Source: Saururus chinensis (lineage: Eukaryota; Streptophyta; Magnoliopsida; Piperales; Saururaceae). Taken from it: 64,000 nucleotides of DNA. The DNA lies in assembly GCA_035235625.1 (NCBI GenBank), contig CP141142.1:38326995-38390994 (forward strand), read 5' to 3'. The translations under genes and the position numbers were made by a program. Below, piece after piece: positions 49,561-60,523 of this stretch. Position 1 is the first letter of the stretch. Every line of letters starts with the position of its first letter. A model generated the notes under the pieces. That model was given only the letters and a program-made list of their open reading frames with translations. It searched no databases and was not told the origin of the DNA.

Positions 49561-50294
49561 CGCAGGATAAACACCATGGCAAGACATGATAAATGCTCGG
49601 CCAACTCATCAGCGGCCAGCTCAAACACGGAACTTAATCCGTCGAACCCTCAGGTCTCAAACTCACAACGCTATCATTAGCTGTGCTTATAATTCAAGTT
49701 TGAATTAAATATATTATGCGGTACAATTATGCCACACAACTCACAGTCCTCGACTGGTCAAACCGAAGCTGAGCCCGATCCGAAACCCAAGTTCGTTAGG
49801 GCAGCAGACTTCACTTACCCGTCCACATCATGGACAAAACTCATCGTACAACAAACCCTTACAGTCTTACACTTCGCCATCCATCTTATGGCCAAAACCT
49901 CTTACACTGACATCCTCAAATAACGCTCCTCAGAGCCAACCCAGTTGTCGCCCTCTTACTTATATCTCACTTATTATACTTACTTTTCACTTCATAATCT
50001 GTACGTTATGCTTGTACAATTATGAACACTCTTACTGTCTGACAAATGCCCAACATACAATCCACCCCAAACTGATCCATTCTAATCCTTGCCCGTCATA
50101 CTCATATCCTCTGTCATACGCTTACACAACCGCATCCAAATTCAGACAGAGCTTCTGTCACCTCTTACTGTCCATCGCCCATACATCTGCCCACATACTC
50201 TTACACACATCCAAAGCATAGGCAAAATGCCATCACACATACGTATGTCCCACACATACGTATAACATACACATACGGCCATACATACATAACA

Positions 50295-50530
50295 TACAAA
50301 CATGCACTCTAGCCATCACTAGCACATGCATACACACGTCAAACATGCACGCTAGCCATCACTAGCACATGCATACATTCACACATACATCAAACATGCA
50401 CGCTAGCCATCACTAGCACATGCATACATCAAACGTACACGCTAGTCATCTCTAGCACGTGCACACACACACATTCATACATACTTCAAACATGCACGCT
50501 AGCCATCACTAGCACATGCATAACCCATAC
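50295..50530. repeat. About 60-bp tandem repeat in B2, four to five units
   Basis: Units contain CATGCACGCTAGCCATCACT then AGCACATGCATACA. The same array appears in B3 at 61235-61480. Confidence 0.8.
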
Positions 50531-53500
50531 ATAGCATACTGACATATTTGCTAGCCATCGCCAGCGCATACATAATCCACATCCATAAAACATGCATACA
50601 TCTCATGCATATCAATCATACCATACAATCATGCTTACACGCACCTCATGCAATCGGATCGTTACTTAACATCCAAGCATGGAATCATACAATCCTAGCA
50701 TGCTGCTACTCATTCAAAGCATGCTTCATGAATTTACGAGTTCAAAACTCCCCTACCTCGTAATCATGACGTTCGATGGCGAGCACACGACGGTGGCAGC
50801 GTCGGCGGCGGAGTTGGCGGTCAAACCGTTGCCTAGCTGAGAGAGCTGCTGTCCCGAGGATTTTAGGATGCGCCGGAACTATCACGGCCAAACAGAGTGT
50901 CAGAACTCAAAGCGGTAAAACCCGCGATCCACAGCGGCACACCAGGGCGGCCGGGAGAAAAGTCGTGCCAACATAAGTGGCGGTGCGATCAGATGTCAAG
51001 GGTGTACACTCTGAAGATCAGCCGGTGGCTAAGACGTGCTCAGCCGGCCACAAAGACGTCGAAATCGGCCGTGGACAGCACCCACGGCAACGATTCCAGT
51101 CAACAAAGGCCCACATAAGGGCGGAGAGCGTGGGGCAACGCTCGAGAACCAAAGGAGAGGTGGAGGACGGCTCTAGTGGTCAACTCCACTCGGTGGCAAA
51201 GCCAACCGATGGTTAGGCGGCACGAATGCGGCGCCTAAACCCAGAAGTACACGCGTGGCCACATGCACACGCTGCCCAAAGGGCGGGGGAGAGGGCTGAA
51301 AAGAGGCAACCCAAGGCCCACAAAATCCAACAGGGCTAAGGCCCTTAGCTGTGGCCAATCAAAGCGGCGACATCGCCGATCGCCACCCACAACCAAAACC
51401 CATGGTGCGGCGGCTGTGCATCTCGCTCGGTATAGGGCAAATGACAAGCGGCCCATTCCGAGCGGTAATATAATTAGGCCAAGTGGGGCTGACCCTCACT
51501 GTCGCCGAGCCGGGGCAGAGCCCATAATGGCCAAATAGCATACGGCTCGCCGAGGACCACAGCCCAAGACGCACCCAAAGCGTCTAATCGGGCGGAGCAA
51601 GGCAATAGGGGCGAGGCGGGGTCGGAAACGGCAACCCCCTACCGACACTGGGTCGAGGTAGGCTGGACGGAGCCCATCCGGTGGCCGGACAACGACCGGA
51701 AACACACCGGCGTCCAAAACATCCCACGGACAGTGAGATGCAAATAGTAACAAAAACCCGACCAAAAGATCGGTAGCTCACCACGGAGCGAAAAAAGCAT
51801 GGCGGCGGCTCCAGCCAGTGTCTATGGGTTCCTAGCGGCCAACTAAACATAAGTCTAGTTGAGAGCGGCCACAAACGATGTCAAAATCGTACACCCACAG
51901 TGCAAAAACGGGATTGAAGGAGAGAAAAACCCGAAAAAAGGTTCGGTACCTCGTGGAGGAGCGAAGAGGCCGTGGCGGCGGTCATGGCCGGTACCTACGG
52001 ACTCGTGGCGGTGAGGCAAAGCGGATCCTGACAAGAATCAACGGAATCCGACGACGGAGGAGGGAGAACGGAGCGACCGGATATGCCCTCGGGTTTTCTC
52101 TTCTCCTCTCAGAACGCCATTTTTTTCTTCTGTAAGTTTCTGGAACGAAACTTACTGAAGATGGCTTTATAAGCCGTGATTTTACTATTCACCTTTTTTA
52201 TTTTTACATCTATGTCCCCAATGTGCGTTAACTCATTGGTTACGTGCTATAGCTCCAAACTTCGCGCCGTAAGCGCGCAGCAAGGCCTGTGGCCCGCGAC
52301 TAAGCCCCACACCCGACTCTACGGGTATAAATATGGGAAAAAGACACAAATACCCATACGCTGAAATGTCACATTTTCCTGCCGAAAATGACCAGAAAAA
52401 TGGCAGAAAAATCCCAGAAAATCGTAGAAAAATCAGGGACCTTACATTGAGTCATGGCATTCACCAACATTCACACACCATTAACCACAATCCATCATGA
52501 CAAATCAGTCCAATAATGATTGTAGTCCTACTGAAAATATGCTTAACCAAAGGGAAACAACCATTCATAATTTCAAGATAACGATTCCAACATCATGCCA
52601 CAAAACATAAGTCATTCCACCATCTCTAAGCATATATCTCAACTCCATAAACTTAATAGCATGCATTTCCAGTAGCCTAATATAACTTAAAACACTCCAC
52701 ATTCATATAAAATTGGCAAGCTAAAGTGGAATCATCAAAATAGACATCATATGCACAACATGCAATTTTCTGTGTAGCCGATCGATCGCCCTTTAGGCCG
52801 TTCGATCGGTTACATGCAAAAATTTGAAATTTATAGTTCAGCCAATCGATCGCCCTGCAAGGCCGATCGATCGCCAACACGGCAGAACAATCATCTTCTT
52901 CCTTTCGCAAATCCAAACCGAAACACCATAGATAGCACTTCAAATCCACATCTAACACCCTAATCATCATCAAAAGTCCTCCTTGACTTCCAGAATATCA
53001 AACAAAACCATAATAATGCAAAACCCTAAGAAATCGGGATTAAATAATTCCATTTTCTAATCTTACCATTAACACATTAAATCAAGCAAACCATTTCGAA
53101 ATAAGCCAAAAATGGAGAGTTTTACCATGGATAAACAAAGATTTTGAAGACCCATTACCTCAGCACTTGATTTAGCTCGGATTGAAGAGTCACCCTTCTT
53201 GAAATCCTTGAAAACACAATGAGTTTGAATTAAACTCTAATGGAAATCGATTTACTCAAGAAATCCCTAATTAAACCTTAGATCTAGGGCTTGTTGGTAG
53301 TAAAAATTGAATTTTGAATGTTAGGGTTTGTAATAAAACACAAATCAGTAGCTTTTGATGGTCAAAAACGAATTGAATCAAGGAGAAAATGGTAGATTTG
53401 GAAGAAATAAAGAAAAAAGCCATGGATTAGTGCTTAATTAAAGTAAGATTACCTTAATCGGCTTCTAATTCGGGCCTAAGTGGGGATTAGGCCAGCCCTC

Positions 53501-54310
53501 CTTCCTTAGCCTATTCCCAAAAATGGAAATGGCTCTGGTTTGCCCTTTTATAGTAAGGGTTGTGGTATGCATAGGTAAGTTTTGGGGTGTAAATATGAAA
53601 AGTAGGCTAAAAGTGGTTATTTTACAAATTTAAGCACAAATTAAGCCTAATAAAATTCTGAAAATTTTTGTGTGACCTTAAGTATATGTCTAGGTTCATT
53701 TGACACAAAAATAAAATTTTTGATGGTGGGGCCCACAGGGGTCCCGCCAAAACCCTAATTTTTGGGAAAATAGTAAAAATTCTGAAAAATCTAAAAAATT
53801 CACATTTGGTTTAAAATCACTTAAAACCACTAATGTTGAAGTTAATTTTGGTTAAAAGCATCACAAACTCTATTTATTTTACGAAATCACTGAATAAGAT
53901 CAGAAAACACGTAAATCTCACGATAACCAACAATTAAAGAAAACCAAAACCGGTTTAAAGATGAGGGTCCTTACAACATGGGTCGGGCACGCTGAGTCGC
54001 GCCTAATCCGATCCTTATTAAATTTTTTTCCATCTCTTCCCTTCTTCTTGTTTTTGTTCTCCAGCGTCCCATCCAATTTTTTGGCCAAAAATTTCTATGA
54101 TGCGTCGAGGCCCATGACCTATGACTAAACATCACTCCCGACTCTTATGGTCACAAATATTACAAATATAAATACGCCGAAGCATCAAATTTCTTCATCG
54201 AAAATATGAGTATAAAACTACATAATGTTGCATAGAATTGCATGAAATTGCCGAAAATATGCAGAAAAAATGCAAAAAAATTATAGAAAAATTAGGGTTG
54301 TTACAGGACG

Positions 54311-54666
54311 GGATATAAATTTTAGGGCTAGCGTATGCCCCAACCCATCCTACTTTCAGCTTTAGTTAAAAGAAATTATAAAGAGTCTAGTTATTATGAG
54401 TTTGGGTTCACATGTGTCAATGCGAGCCCGAATATTATCGACCATCAGATTCCAATCCTACATTAAAGGGGCAAACATGTTTGGATATCTGACTGCACCC
54501 AAGCTCACGTGCTTCAGCATGAGCTGAGCTCAACTTTTTCCAATTATAAATCTACAACAAAAAGAAGAACATCTTAATGAATACATCCAATAAAACCCTA
54601 TTATTGGGTTTTAGTTGGACACAACATGTAAGTCTTATATAAAAATCACTTTGATCTGTTTGGATG
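54311..54666. other. Short unique spacer between B1 and B3
   Basis: About 350 bp of AT-rich DNA that matches none of the three LTR families. It is probably the original host sequence beside B1. No gene recognised. Confidence 0.4.
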
Positions 54667-56909
54667 TGTAACACCCGTCAAACTTACCTTCTCTGTCTTC
54701 CGTCATATGCTTACTGTAACGACCCATTTTTCGGTTATACTTAACCTGAGAGGTTAAGGGTAATTTGGTAATTTAAAATAGTGTTAGGGGGTTTCATTAG
54801 GTGAAACCCCGTATCCGGGTAGAGCTCAGAGTAATGAGTGTAATGAATCAAAGAACACGCAAAACGGTGGTCAGGAGCGAAAGCTACGACCATGGGAAGC
54901 ATGCCATATGGGCGGGACCTACATAAAATGTAAGGACCCTCATCTCTAACCGGTTTTTGGTTTCCTTTAATTATTGGTTATCGTGAGATTAATGCGTTTT
55001 CTGATTTATTCAGTGATTTCATGAACAAATAGTGTTTATGATGGTTTTAACCAAAATCAACTTTAAGATTAGTGATTTTAAATGATTTTGAATCAAATGT
55101 AAATTTTTGGGATTTTTTTGAATTTTTACTATTTTTTCAAAAATTAGGGTTTTGGTGGGACCCCTGTGGGCCCCACCGTCAAAATTTTGGTTTTTGGGTC
55201 AAATAAACCCAGATATCTACCTAAGGTTATACAAAAAATTTTAAAAATTTCTTAGACTTAATTAGTGCTCAAATTTATAAAATACCTATTTTTAGCCTAC
55301 TTTTCCTATTTATACCCTATAACTTACCCATACATACCCCAACCCTTACTATAAAAGGCCAAACCTGAGCCATTTCTATTTTTGGGAATAGGCTAAGGAG
55401 GAGAGGTCAGGCCTAATCCCCAATTAGGCCTGGATTAGATGATGTTTAAGGTTTTCAAGAAGGGTGACCCTCAAATCAAAGCTTAATCAAAGGATAAGGT
55501 AATGGACTTTCGAAATTTCAGTTTATCCATGGTAAAACTCTTGATTTTTGGCTTCTTTTGAATGGAGTTACTTGATTTGGGTGTGTTAATGGCATGATTA
55601 GAAAATGGTAACCTTTAATCTCGATTTCTTAGGGTTTTGCCTTATTATGATATGGTTTAACATTCTGGAAGTTATGAAGGACTTTTGATGATAATTAGGG
55701 TGTTGGATGTTGATTTGAAGTGTTATTAATGGTGTTTCAGTTTGAAATTGCGAAAGGAAGAAGATGGTCTGTTCTGCCTTGTTGGCGTTCGAACAACCCT
55801 TCTGGGCGTTCGAACGGCAACACTGTCGGATCGAAAGATTTTTAATTCAACCGATCGAACGGCCTAATGGGCGTTCGAATGACAAAACTGTGAATTTGAA
55901 TTTTTCCCGTTTAGCTGATCAAACGGCCTTCTGGGAGTTCGAACGGCTACACAGCAGAATTTTATGTTGTTCACATGATGTTTATTTCGATGATTCCACT
56001 TTAACTTGTCAATCTTATATGAATGTGGAGTGTTTTAAGCTATATTATGCTACTGGAAAGGCATGCTATTGATGTTATGAAGTTGAGATATATGATTAGA
56101 GATTTGTAGAATGACTTATGTTTTGTGGCATAATGTTGGAATTATTATCTTGAAATTGTGAATGGTTGATCCCCTTTGGGTAAGCATATTTTTAGTAGGA
56201 CTACAACCTATTAATGGACTGATTTGTCATGATAGAATGTAGTTAGTTGATGTGTGGATGTTGGTGAATGCCATGACTCAAGGATGAAATGAATGATCTT
56301 ATATGTGTGTAGCCTTTGTGGTTGAGTTTTGATTTGAATTATGATTTCAACGTTCCTTCTCCTATGATTTCCGCTGGAATTCATGTTTAGATGGAAATTC
56401 ACATGTGTAGTGTGGTAGTGAGTTAATTTTAAGTATGTTGATATGCATTGAGTGAAGTACTTCTACTAGGTACACACACATGTGGGGGGTTAAATGATGA
56501 TGTTTGAAGCTTAATATTATGATTATAAATGATGCATTAGGGGCTGATGAGAGCACTTATCATAGATTAGGATTCATGTATGCCTTGCCCACATTGTACC
56601 ATGCTGCATGCATCATGAAAATGGATTTCCAATTGAGGCTTCATCGAGGTTAATCGAACTTGACCGATTGGATGCAATGTGGTGAAATTGTGTGCCGGAT
56701 TGATCGGTCGTGGATTAATCGTAAGTTGATTGGTCTGAAAGGACATGTTTTGATTTGTGTTCCTGTGTGGAACGAGTGCACTCCCCGGGTTGAGTCTAGT
56801 TAAATGGAGTTAAGTAGGGATGAGTTGTGTACTTGTCTTGCGGATTGAAATTATTTATGATTCGCTGGACCCTGAGAATCTAGCTGGTTTGTCTGAGTGC
56901 ACCGGCTTG

Positions 56910-57130
56910 CTAGGTGTTGTTGCTTGGGACTTTAGTCTTGATAAGCAGGGTTGCCCTGGAGTTTAGACTTGATGGGCAGGCATTGCTCGAAGGCGTTGGC
57001 CTTGAGGAGCAGGAGTTGCTCGATGGTGTTGGCTTTAAGGAGCAGGAGTTGCTTATAGGCGTTGGCCTTGAGGAGCATGTCTATTTGATAAATGTTTGCT
57101 CGAGGGCTCCGGTCTTGAAGAGCAGGCTTA
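56910..57130. repeat. A3-specific tandem repeat, about 36-39 bp, five units
   Basis: Units contain GGCGTTGGCCTTGAGGAGCA and GGAGTTGCTCGA. Not seen in A1 or A2. The open frame through it (RLDGQALLEGVGLEEQELL-like) is a repeat artefact. Confidence 0.75.
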
Positions 57131-57189
57131 TTCTCTATGGGTATGGACTTGCATGTTGGACTAGTGTGCATGTGTGACACTTATACATG

Positions 57190-57480
57190 CATGATGAATG
57201 AGAATGTTGATGCATGATAGAATATGTATGTTAGAGATACATTTATGCAGGTTGTTATGATGTGATGCATGAGGGAATATATATGTTAGAGATATATTCA
57301 TGCATGTTATTATGATGTGATGCATGAGAGAATATGTATATTAGAGATATATTCATGCAGGTTGTTATGATGTGATGCATGAGGGAATATATATGTTAGA
57401 GATACATTCATGCAAGTTGTTATGATGTCATGCATGATGGAATATGTATGATTAGAGATACTTTCATGCAGGTTGTTATG
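57190..57480. repeat. Tandem repeat in A3, about 60 bp, five units
   Basis: Units contain TATGTTAGAGATACATTCAT, GCAGGTTGTTATGATGTGAT and GCATGAGGGAA. This is the reverse-complement homologue of the arrays in A1 and A2. Confidence 0.8.
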
Positions 57481-58143
57481 ATATGAATGGCATTTTGTGG
57501 ATCATACATTATGATGCAGTTTTAGGTGATGTGTATGTGTGATCAGAAAATGATGCACCTTGCCAATCTTTGATCTGAATAATTATATTGCTATGCTGTC
57601 GTATTTTCAATGTTGATAGTGATATTAAAAACCATTGCTGAGTTTGTTAAACTCACCCCTCTTTCTTGTGTTTTGTTTTGGGGCTGTGTGGTGCGACACG
57701 CAGACGGACAGGATCTCCTCTTTGAGGAAAGGTCGGAGATGACTTGGATGTGATCGTGGAGATCGTTGTGTGACTTATTTTCCTTTGGTTTTATGTTTTA
57801 TGTTTAGAACCTTTGTGTAGGGTTCTTTGTTTTGGATTTATGTCACATTTTACAGTTGTGTTGCTTAAGACTTATTTTGAGCCAGTGTGGGCTTTAGTTA
57901 ACTAAGCATGTGGGTTTGAGATTAGTTGTTTACTTTGTGATAAATAACTCTCTTTCTTTTCTTCTTATTTACTCTTTCTCAAAGGATTGCGCGTACTCCG
58001 TAATTCAGTTAAATCGCCCGTGGTTAGGGTTAAGTCTTCCGCTAAATCATTTCTCAATTTTCCTTCGTTGCCCCCACGCACTTGACATTTCCTTGGACCA
58101 GGTTCGGCTCTAGTCGGGCATCGCGGGGGCGTGACAAAGTTTT

Positions 58144-58156
58144 TGGTATCGGAGCA
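58144..58156 (+). other. Primer-binding site of A3
   Basis: TGGTATCGGAGCA, seven bases after the LTR end. It matches the plant initiator-methionine tRNA complement TGGTATCAGAGCA at 12 of 13 positions. Confidence 0.85.
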
Positions 58157-58288
58157 CATCTTTGTCCAAGAGTAAATAGGGTTTGTGTGACAAGTCTTGC
58201 TTGCTTGCTTGTTTGTGTGTTTTTTGCTTGTTTGGCTGTGTGCTTTCGGGTTATTAGGCTGTACGATTAATGTCTAGTCATTGTGTAG

Positions 58289-59542
58289 ATGGTTGGTCCT
58301 AATCATGCAGGCACTAACCATCGCGGTGCTCATGACCCAAGGGTGGACGATGTGTTGACCGCCATTGAGGGGTTGACACAGGTGTTCCAGGCTAAGCATG
58401 CCAGTGGTAGCGGCTCTGAGTCTCTCTCGCTCGAGGGATTCAAGAAGCTTAATCCCCCTAGCTTCAAGGGTGGATTAGATACCTTCGTGGCGGATAATTG
58501 GAGGCTTCATATGGAGAAGATTTTTAGCGCTCGACGTTGCTCGGACGAGGAGAAGACTAGACTTGTAGTCTTCATGTTTGAGGGTGAGGCACAGAGGTGG
58601 TGGTTGTCGATGGAGCGTCAGAGGTTCCATGGCTGAGCGGACATTCCTTGGGAGGAGTTCTTGTCAGCCTTTAACGACAAGTACTTCCCTCTTCATGTCC
58701 GAGAGGAGAAGAAGAAAGAGTTCCTCAGCCTACAGTAGGGTTCTATGACGGTCTTGGCTTATGAGACCCGATTTGTGGAACTTGATCGCTTTGCTCCTCG
58801 TTTCTTCAGTGACGAGTATGAGCAGACACGAAAGTTCGAGGATGGTTTGAGGCCCTCCATCAAAGGCCAAGTTGTCCCATTCCGACACAAGACCCTAGCA
58901 GAAGTACTCGAGACCGCCATCGTAGTGGAGCGGAACTCGGAGGAGTATATGAGGAAGAAGGAGCAACAGCTCGAGGGGTCGAGACAGGAGGATACCCATG
59001 TCCGTTGGAGCCATAAGCGTCAGGGTGATGACCTAGGGAGGAACCACACCCATGATGCACAGCTGGACCACACTAGTCACTGTGCTCACATCACTTGCTA
59101 TCTATGCGGGAAAAATGGGCATTAGAAAAGGGAGTGTTTCAAGAGGATTCAAGAAGATGCACCGGGGCAGCAGTTCTTTTTACCAAATCATGGCCCAGAC
59201 AATGACCGTGTAGGCTTTGCTTGTTATTTCTGTGGGCAAAGGGGGCACACCAAGAAACAATGCCCTCAACGAGCTCAGGGTGGTGCAACTAAGCAACAAC
59301 CGGTTGCACAAAACCAAGGGTCCCATGCTAGAACATTCACCAGGCAGCAGAATGCTAAGGGGAAGAAGCCGGTTGCCGATGGGAGAGTGTATGCTATGTC
59401 GGCACATGAGGCGGCTAACTCTTCAAGTGTGGTGGAAGGTATGACCCTCATTGCCTCTCACTATGTTAAGGTGCTACGTGATGCTGATCTCTCTCATTCT
59501 TTTATCTCTTCGTGTTTTACTTGTGAGCTTGCTGATGAATGA
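58289..59542 (+). pseudogene. Ty3/gypsy gag and start of protease, A3, with premature stops
   Basis: One frame runs from ATG 58289 to TGA 59540-59542 with three internal stops (after FHG, after LSLQ, and after KNGH). Gag retrotransposon core: PPSFKGGLDTFVADNWRLHM, FMFEGEAQRWWLSM, ADIPWEEFLSAFNDKYFP, YETRFVELDRFAPRF. Two CCHC zinc knuckles follow, CYLCGKNGH-KREC (interrupted by a stop) and CYFCGQRGHTKKQC. The aspartic protease begins at VVEGMTLIASHYVKVL, but its catalytic D-S/T-G reads DADLSHSFIS, so the active site is lost. At least two stops fit C-to-T change (CGA to TGA, CAG to TAG), expected for methylated transposons. This is the only coding gag in the A/B/C families here and places A in Ty3/gypsy, probably near Tekay/Del (inference). 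Confidence 0.85.
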
Positions 59543-60118
59543 GTTGCATGTTAATTTGATTTTCTTGTATATGATCGTTTTTGATATGATTTGCGACATG
59601 GATGTGATGTTTATAGCATCATGCACATGTGGGTGGTCGAGAGAGAAAGCGGTGTTCACTTTACCCGATGTTGAACCTTTCATCTTCAAGGGTGTTAAGT
59701 GCTCTAGTGGAAGCTTTTTGGTGTCTTACACTAAGGCTAGAAGGTGGACTATTAGAGGGTGTGTAGTTTTCTTATAAGCATCTCGGTGACGAGTGTTGAA
59801 CTACCTCATCTTGAAATCCATTTAATGGTGTTGGAGTTGGGAATGCGTTGACGAACGACTTGTCGGAATTGCATTCCACTAAGGAGATTGTATGCCTTGT
59901 CAATTTTATTGCATTCCACTAAGGAGATGAAGAAGAGATTGACTTCAACTCTGATTCTAACCTTTCATGCCGGGAGTGGTAGTTACGTGGTTTACAATGA
60001 CGTTTCAATTTGTGGCTTGAGTTGTGTACTCATGCAGCGTGGGAGGAATTGCAAACAGCGTAGAGTCGAAAAAAGAATTGCGTTGACCTCTAGTGAATTT
60101 TGGGGGACCAAAATTCCT
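59543..60118 (+). pseudogene. A3 pol remnants: protease end and an RT/RNase H scrap
   Basis: In another frame, FDMICDMDVMF and SREKAVFTLPDVEPFIFKGV up to LVSYTKARRWTIRG (59560-59770) is the C-terminal protease region, so a frameshift separates it from the gag frame. Near 59927-60049, MKKRLTSTLILTFHAGSGSY then VVYNDVSICGLSCVLMQRGR is the RT to RNase H junction, with the RNase H Asp kept. Most of RT, the rest of RNase H and all of integrase are deleted. Confidence 0.8.
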
Positions 60119-60131
60119 AAGAGGGGGAGGA
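60119..60131 (+). other. Polypurine tract of A3
   Basis: AAGAGGGGGAGGA directly before the TGTAAGGACC start of the 3' LTR, the standard second-strand primer position. Confidence 0.85.
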
Positions 60132-60523
60132 TGTAAGGACCCTCATCTCTAAACCAATTTTTGGTTTCCTTTAATTATTGGTTATCGTGAGATTAACACG
60201 TTTTTTGATTTATTCAGTGATTTCATGAATAAATGGTGTTTATGATGGTTTTAACCAAAATTAACTTTAAGATTAGTGATTTTAAATGATTTTGAATCAA
60301 ATGTGAATTTTTGGGATTTTTCTGAATTTTTACTATTTTTCCAAAAATTAGGGTTTTGGTAGGACCCCTATGGGCCCCACCGTCGAATGAACCCAGATAT
60401 CTACCTAAGGTCATACAAAACTTTTCAGAATTTTCTTAGACTTAATTAGTGCTCAAATTTGTAAAATACCCATTTTTAGCCTACTTTTCCTATTTACACC
60501 CCATAACTTACCCATACATACCC
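60132..60523 (+). mobile_element. Truncated 3' LTR of A3 (first about 390 bp)
   Basis: Repeats the first part of the 5' LTR (TGTAAGGACCCTCATCTC) up to ACCCATACATACCC. After a few unmatched bases the sequence continues as family C (AGTGATAGAGCGAGACATG). It lacks the TATA segment and all downstream LTR. Confidence 0.85.

Larger units (their letters stand above)
47765..52446 (-). mobile_element. Solo LTR B2 (family B, 4682 bp, uninterrupted) inserted in A2
   Basis: Begins TGTAACGCCCGAGATT and ends AATCAGGGACCTTACA. It is flanked by a perfect TTGAG duplication (47760-47764 and 52447-52451). A1 shows the unoccupied equivalent near 40141-40155. Reading the minus strand gives a TATA box CGGCTTATAAAGCC about 270 bp from the end at 52446, matching the layout of family A, so I infer minus orientation. 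CpG is frequent from 50.7 to 52.1 kb. The 4.7 kb contain only tandem repeats and no protein domain. Confidence 0.85.
44164..53975 (-). mobile_element. Solo LTR A2 (family A) inserted in B1, itself interrupted by C2 and B2
   Basis: Begins TGTCATGCCCCGGCG and ends GATGAGGGTCCTTACA. It is flanked by ACACG (44159-44163) and ACATG (53976-53980), 4/5. Removing C2, B2 and their duplications leaves about 3.48 kb, collinear with A1 from end to end. No gag or pol. Confidence 0.85.
36270..54305 (-). mobile_element. LTR B1 (family B), old solo LTR interrupted by A1 and A2
   Basis: Begins TGTCACTCCCGAGG and ends ATTAGGGTTGTTACA. It is flanked by GGATG (36265-36269) and GGACG (54306-54310), a 4/5 duplication. 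After removing A1 and A2 with their duplications it is about 4.84 kb, close to the intact B2 (4682 bp). It is collinear with B2: shared blocks include GAGTATTTTCATACT then AGTAGGAAAATACCCAGTAG (36696-36735), the CTTACTCGTAC repeats, CTAGCATGCTACTACAC (41937) and GACTAAACATCACTCCCGAC near 54123. Orientation is inferred from B2. Open frames at 42.9-44.0 kb lie in its GC-richer middle and are not genes. Confidence 0.8.
54929..58136 (+). mobile_element. 5' LTR of Ty3/gypsy element A3 (family A, 3208 bp)
   Basis: Begins TGTAAGGACCCTCATC and ends CATCGCGGGGGCGTGACA. It is the reverse complement of A1 and A2 along its length. A TATA box ACTATAAAAGGCC near 55349, about 420 bp in, and the primer-binding site right behind it fix the orientation. 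The TAAAA on its left (54924-54928) would be half of the target duplication; the right partner is deleted. Confidence 0.88.

Noticed and set aside
48777..50530. Regularly spaced repeats resembling a CRISPR array
   Set aside because: Units are contiguous or nearly identical without unique spacers, and they lie in a plant LTR. No cas-like gene.
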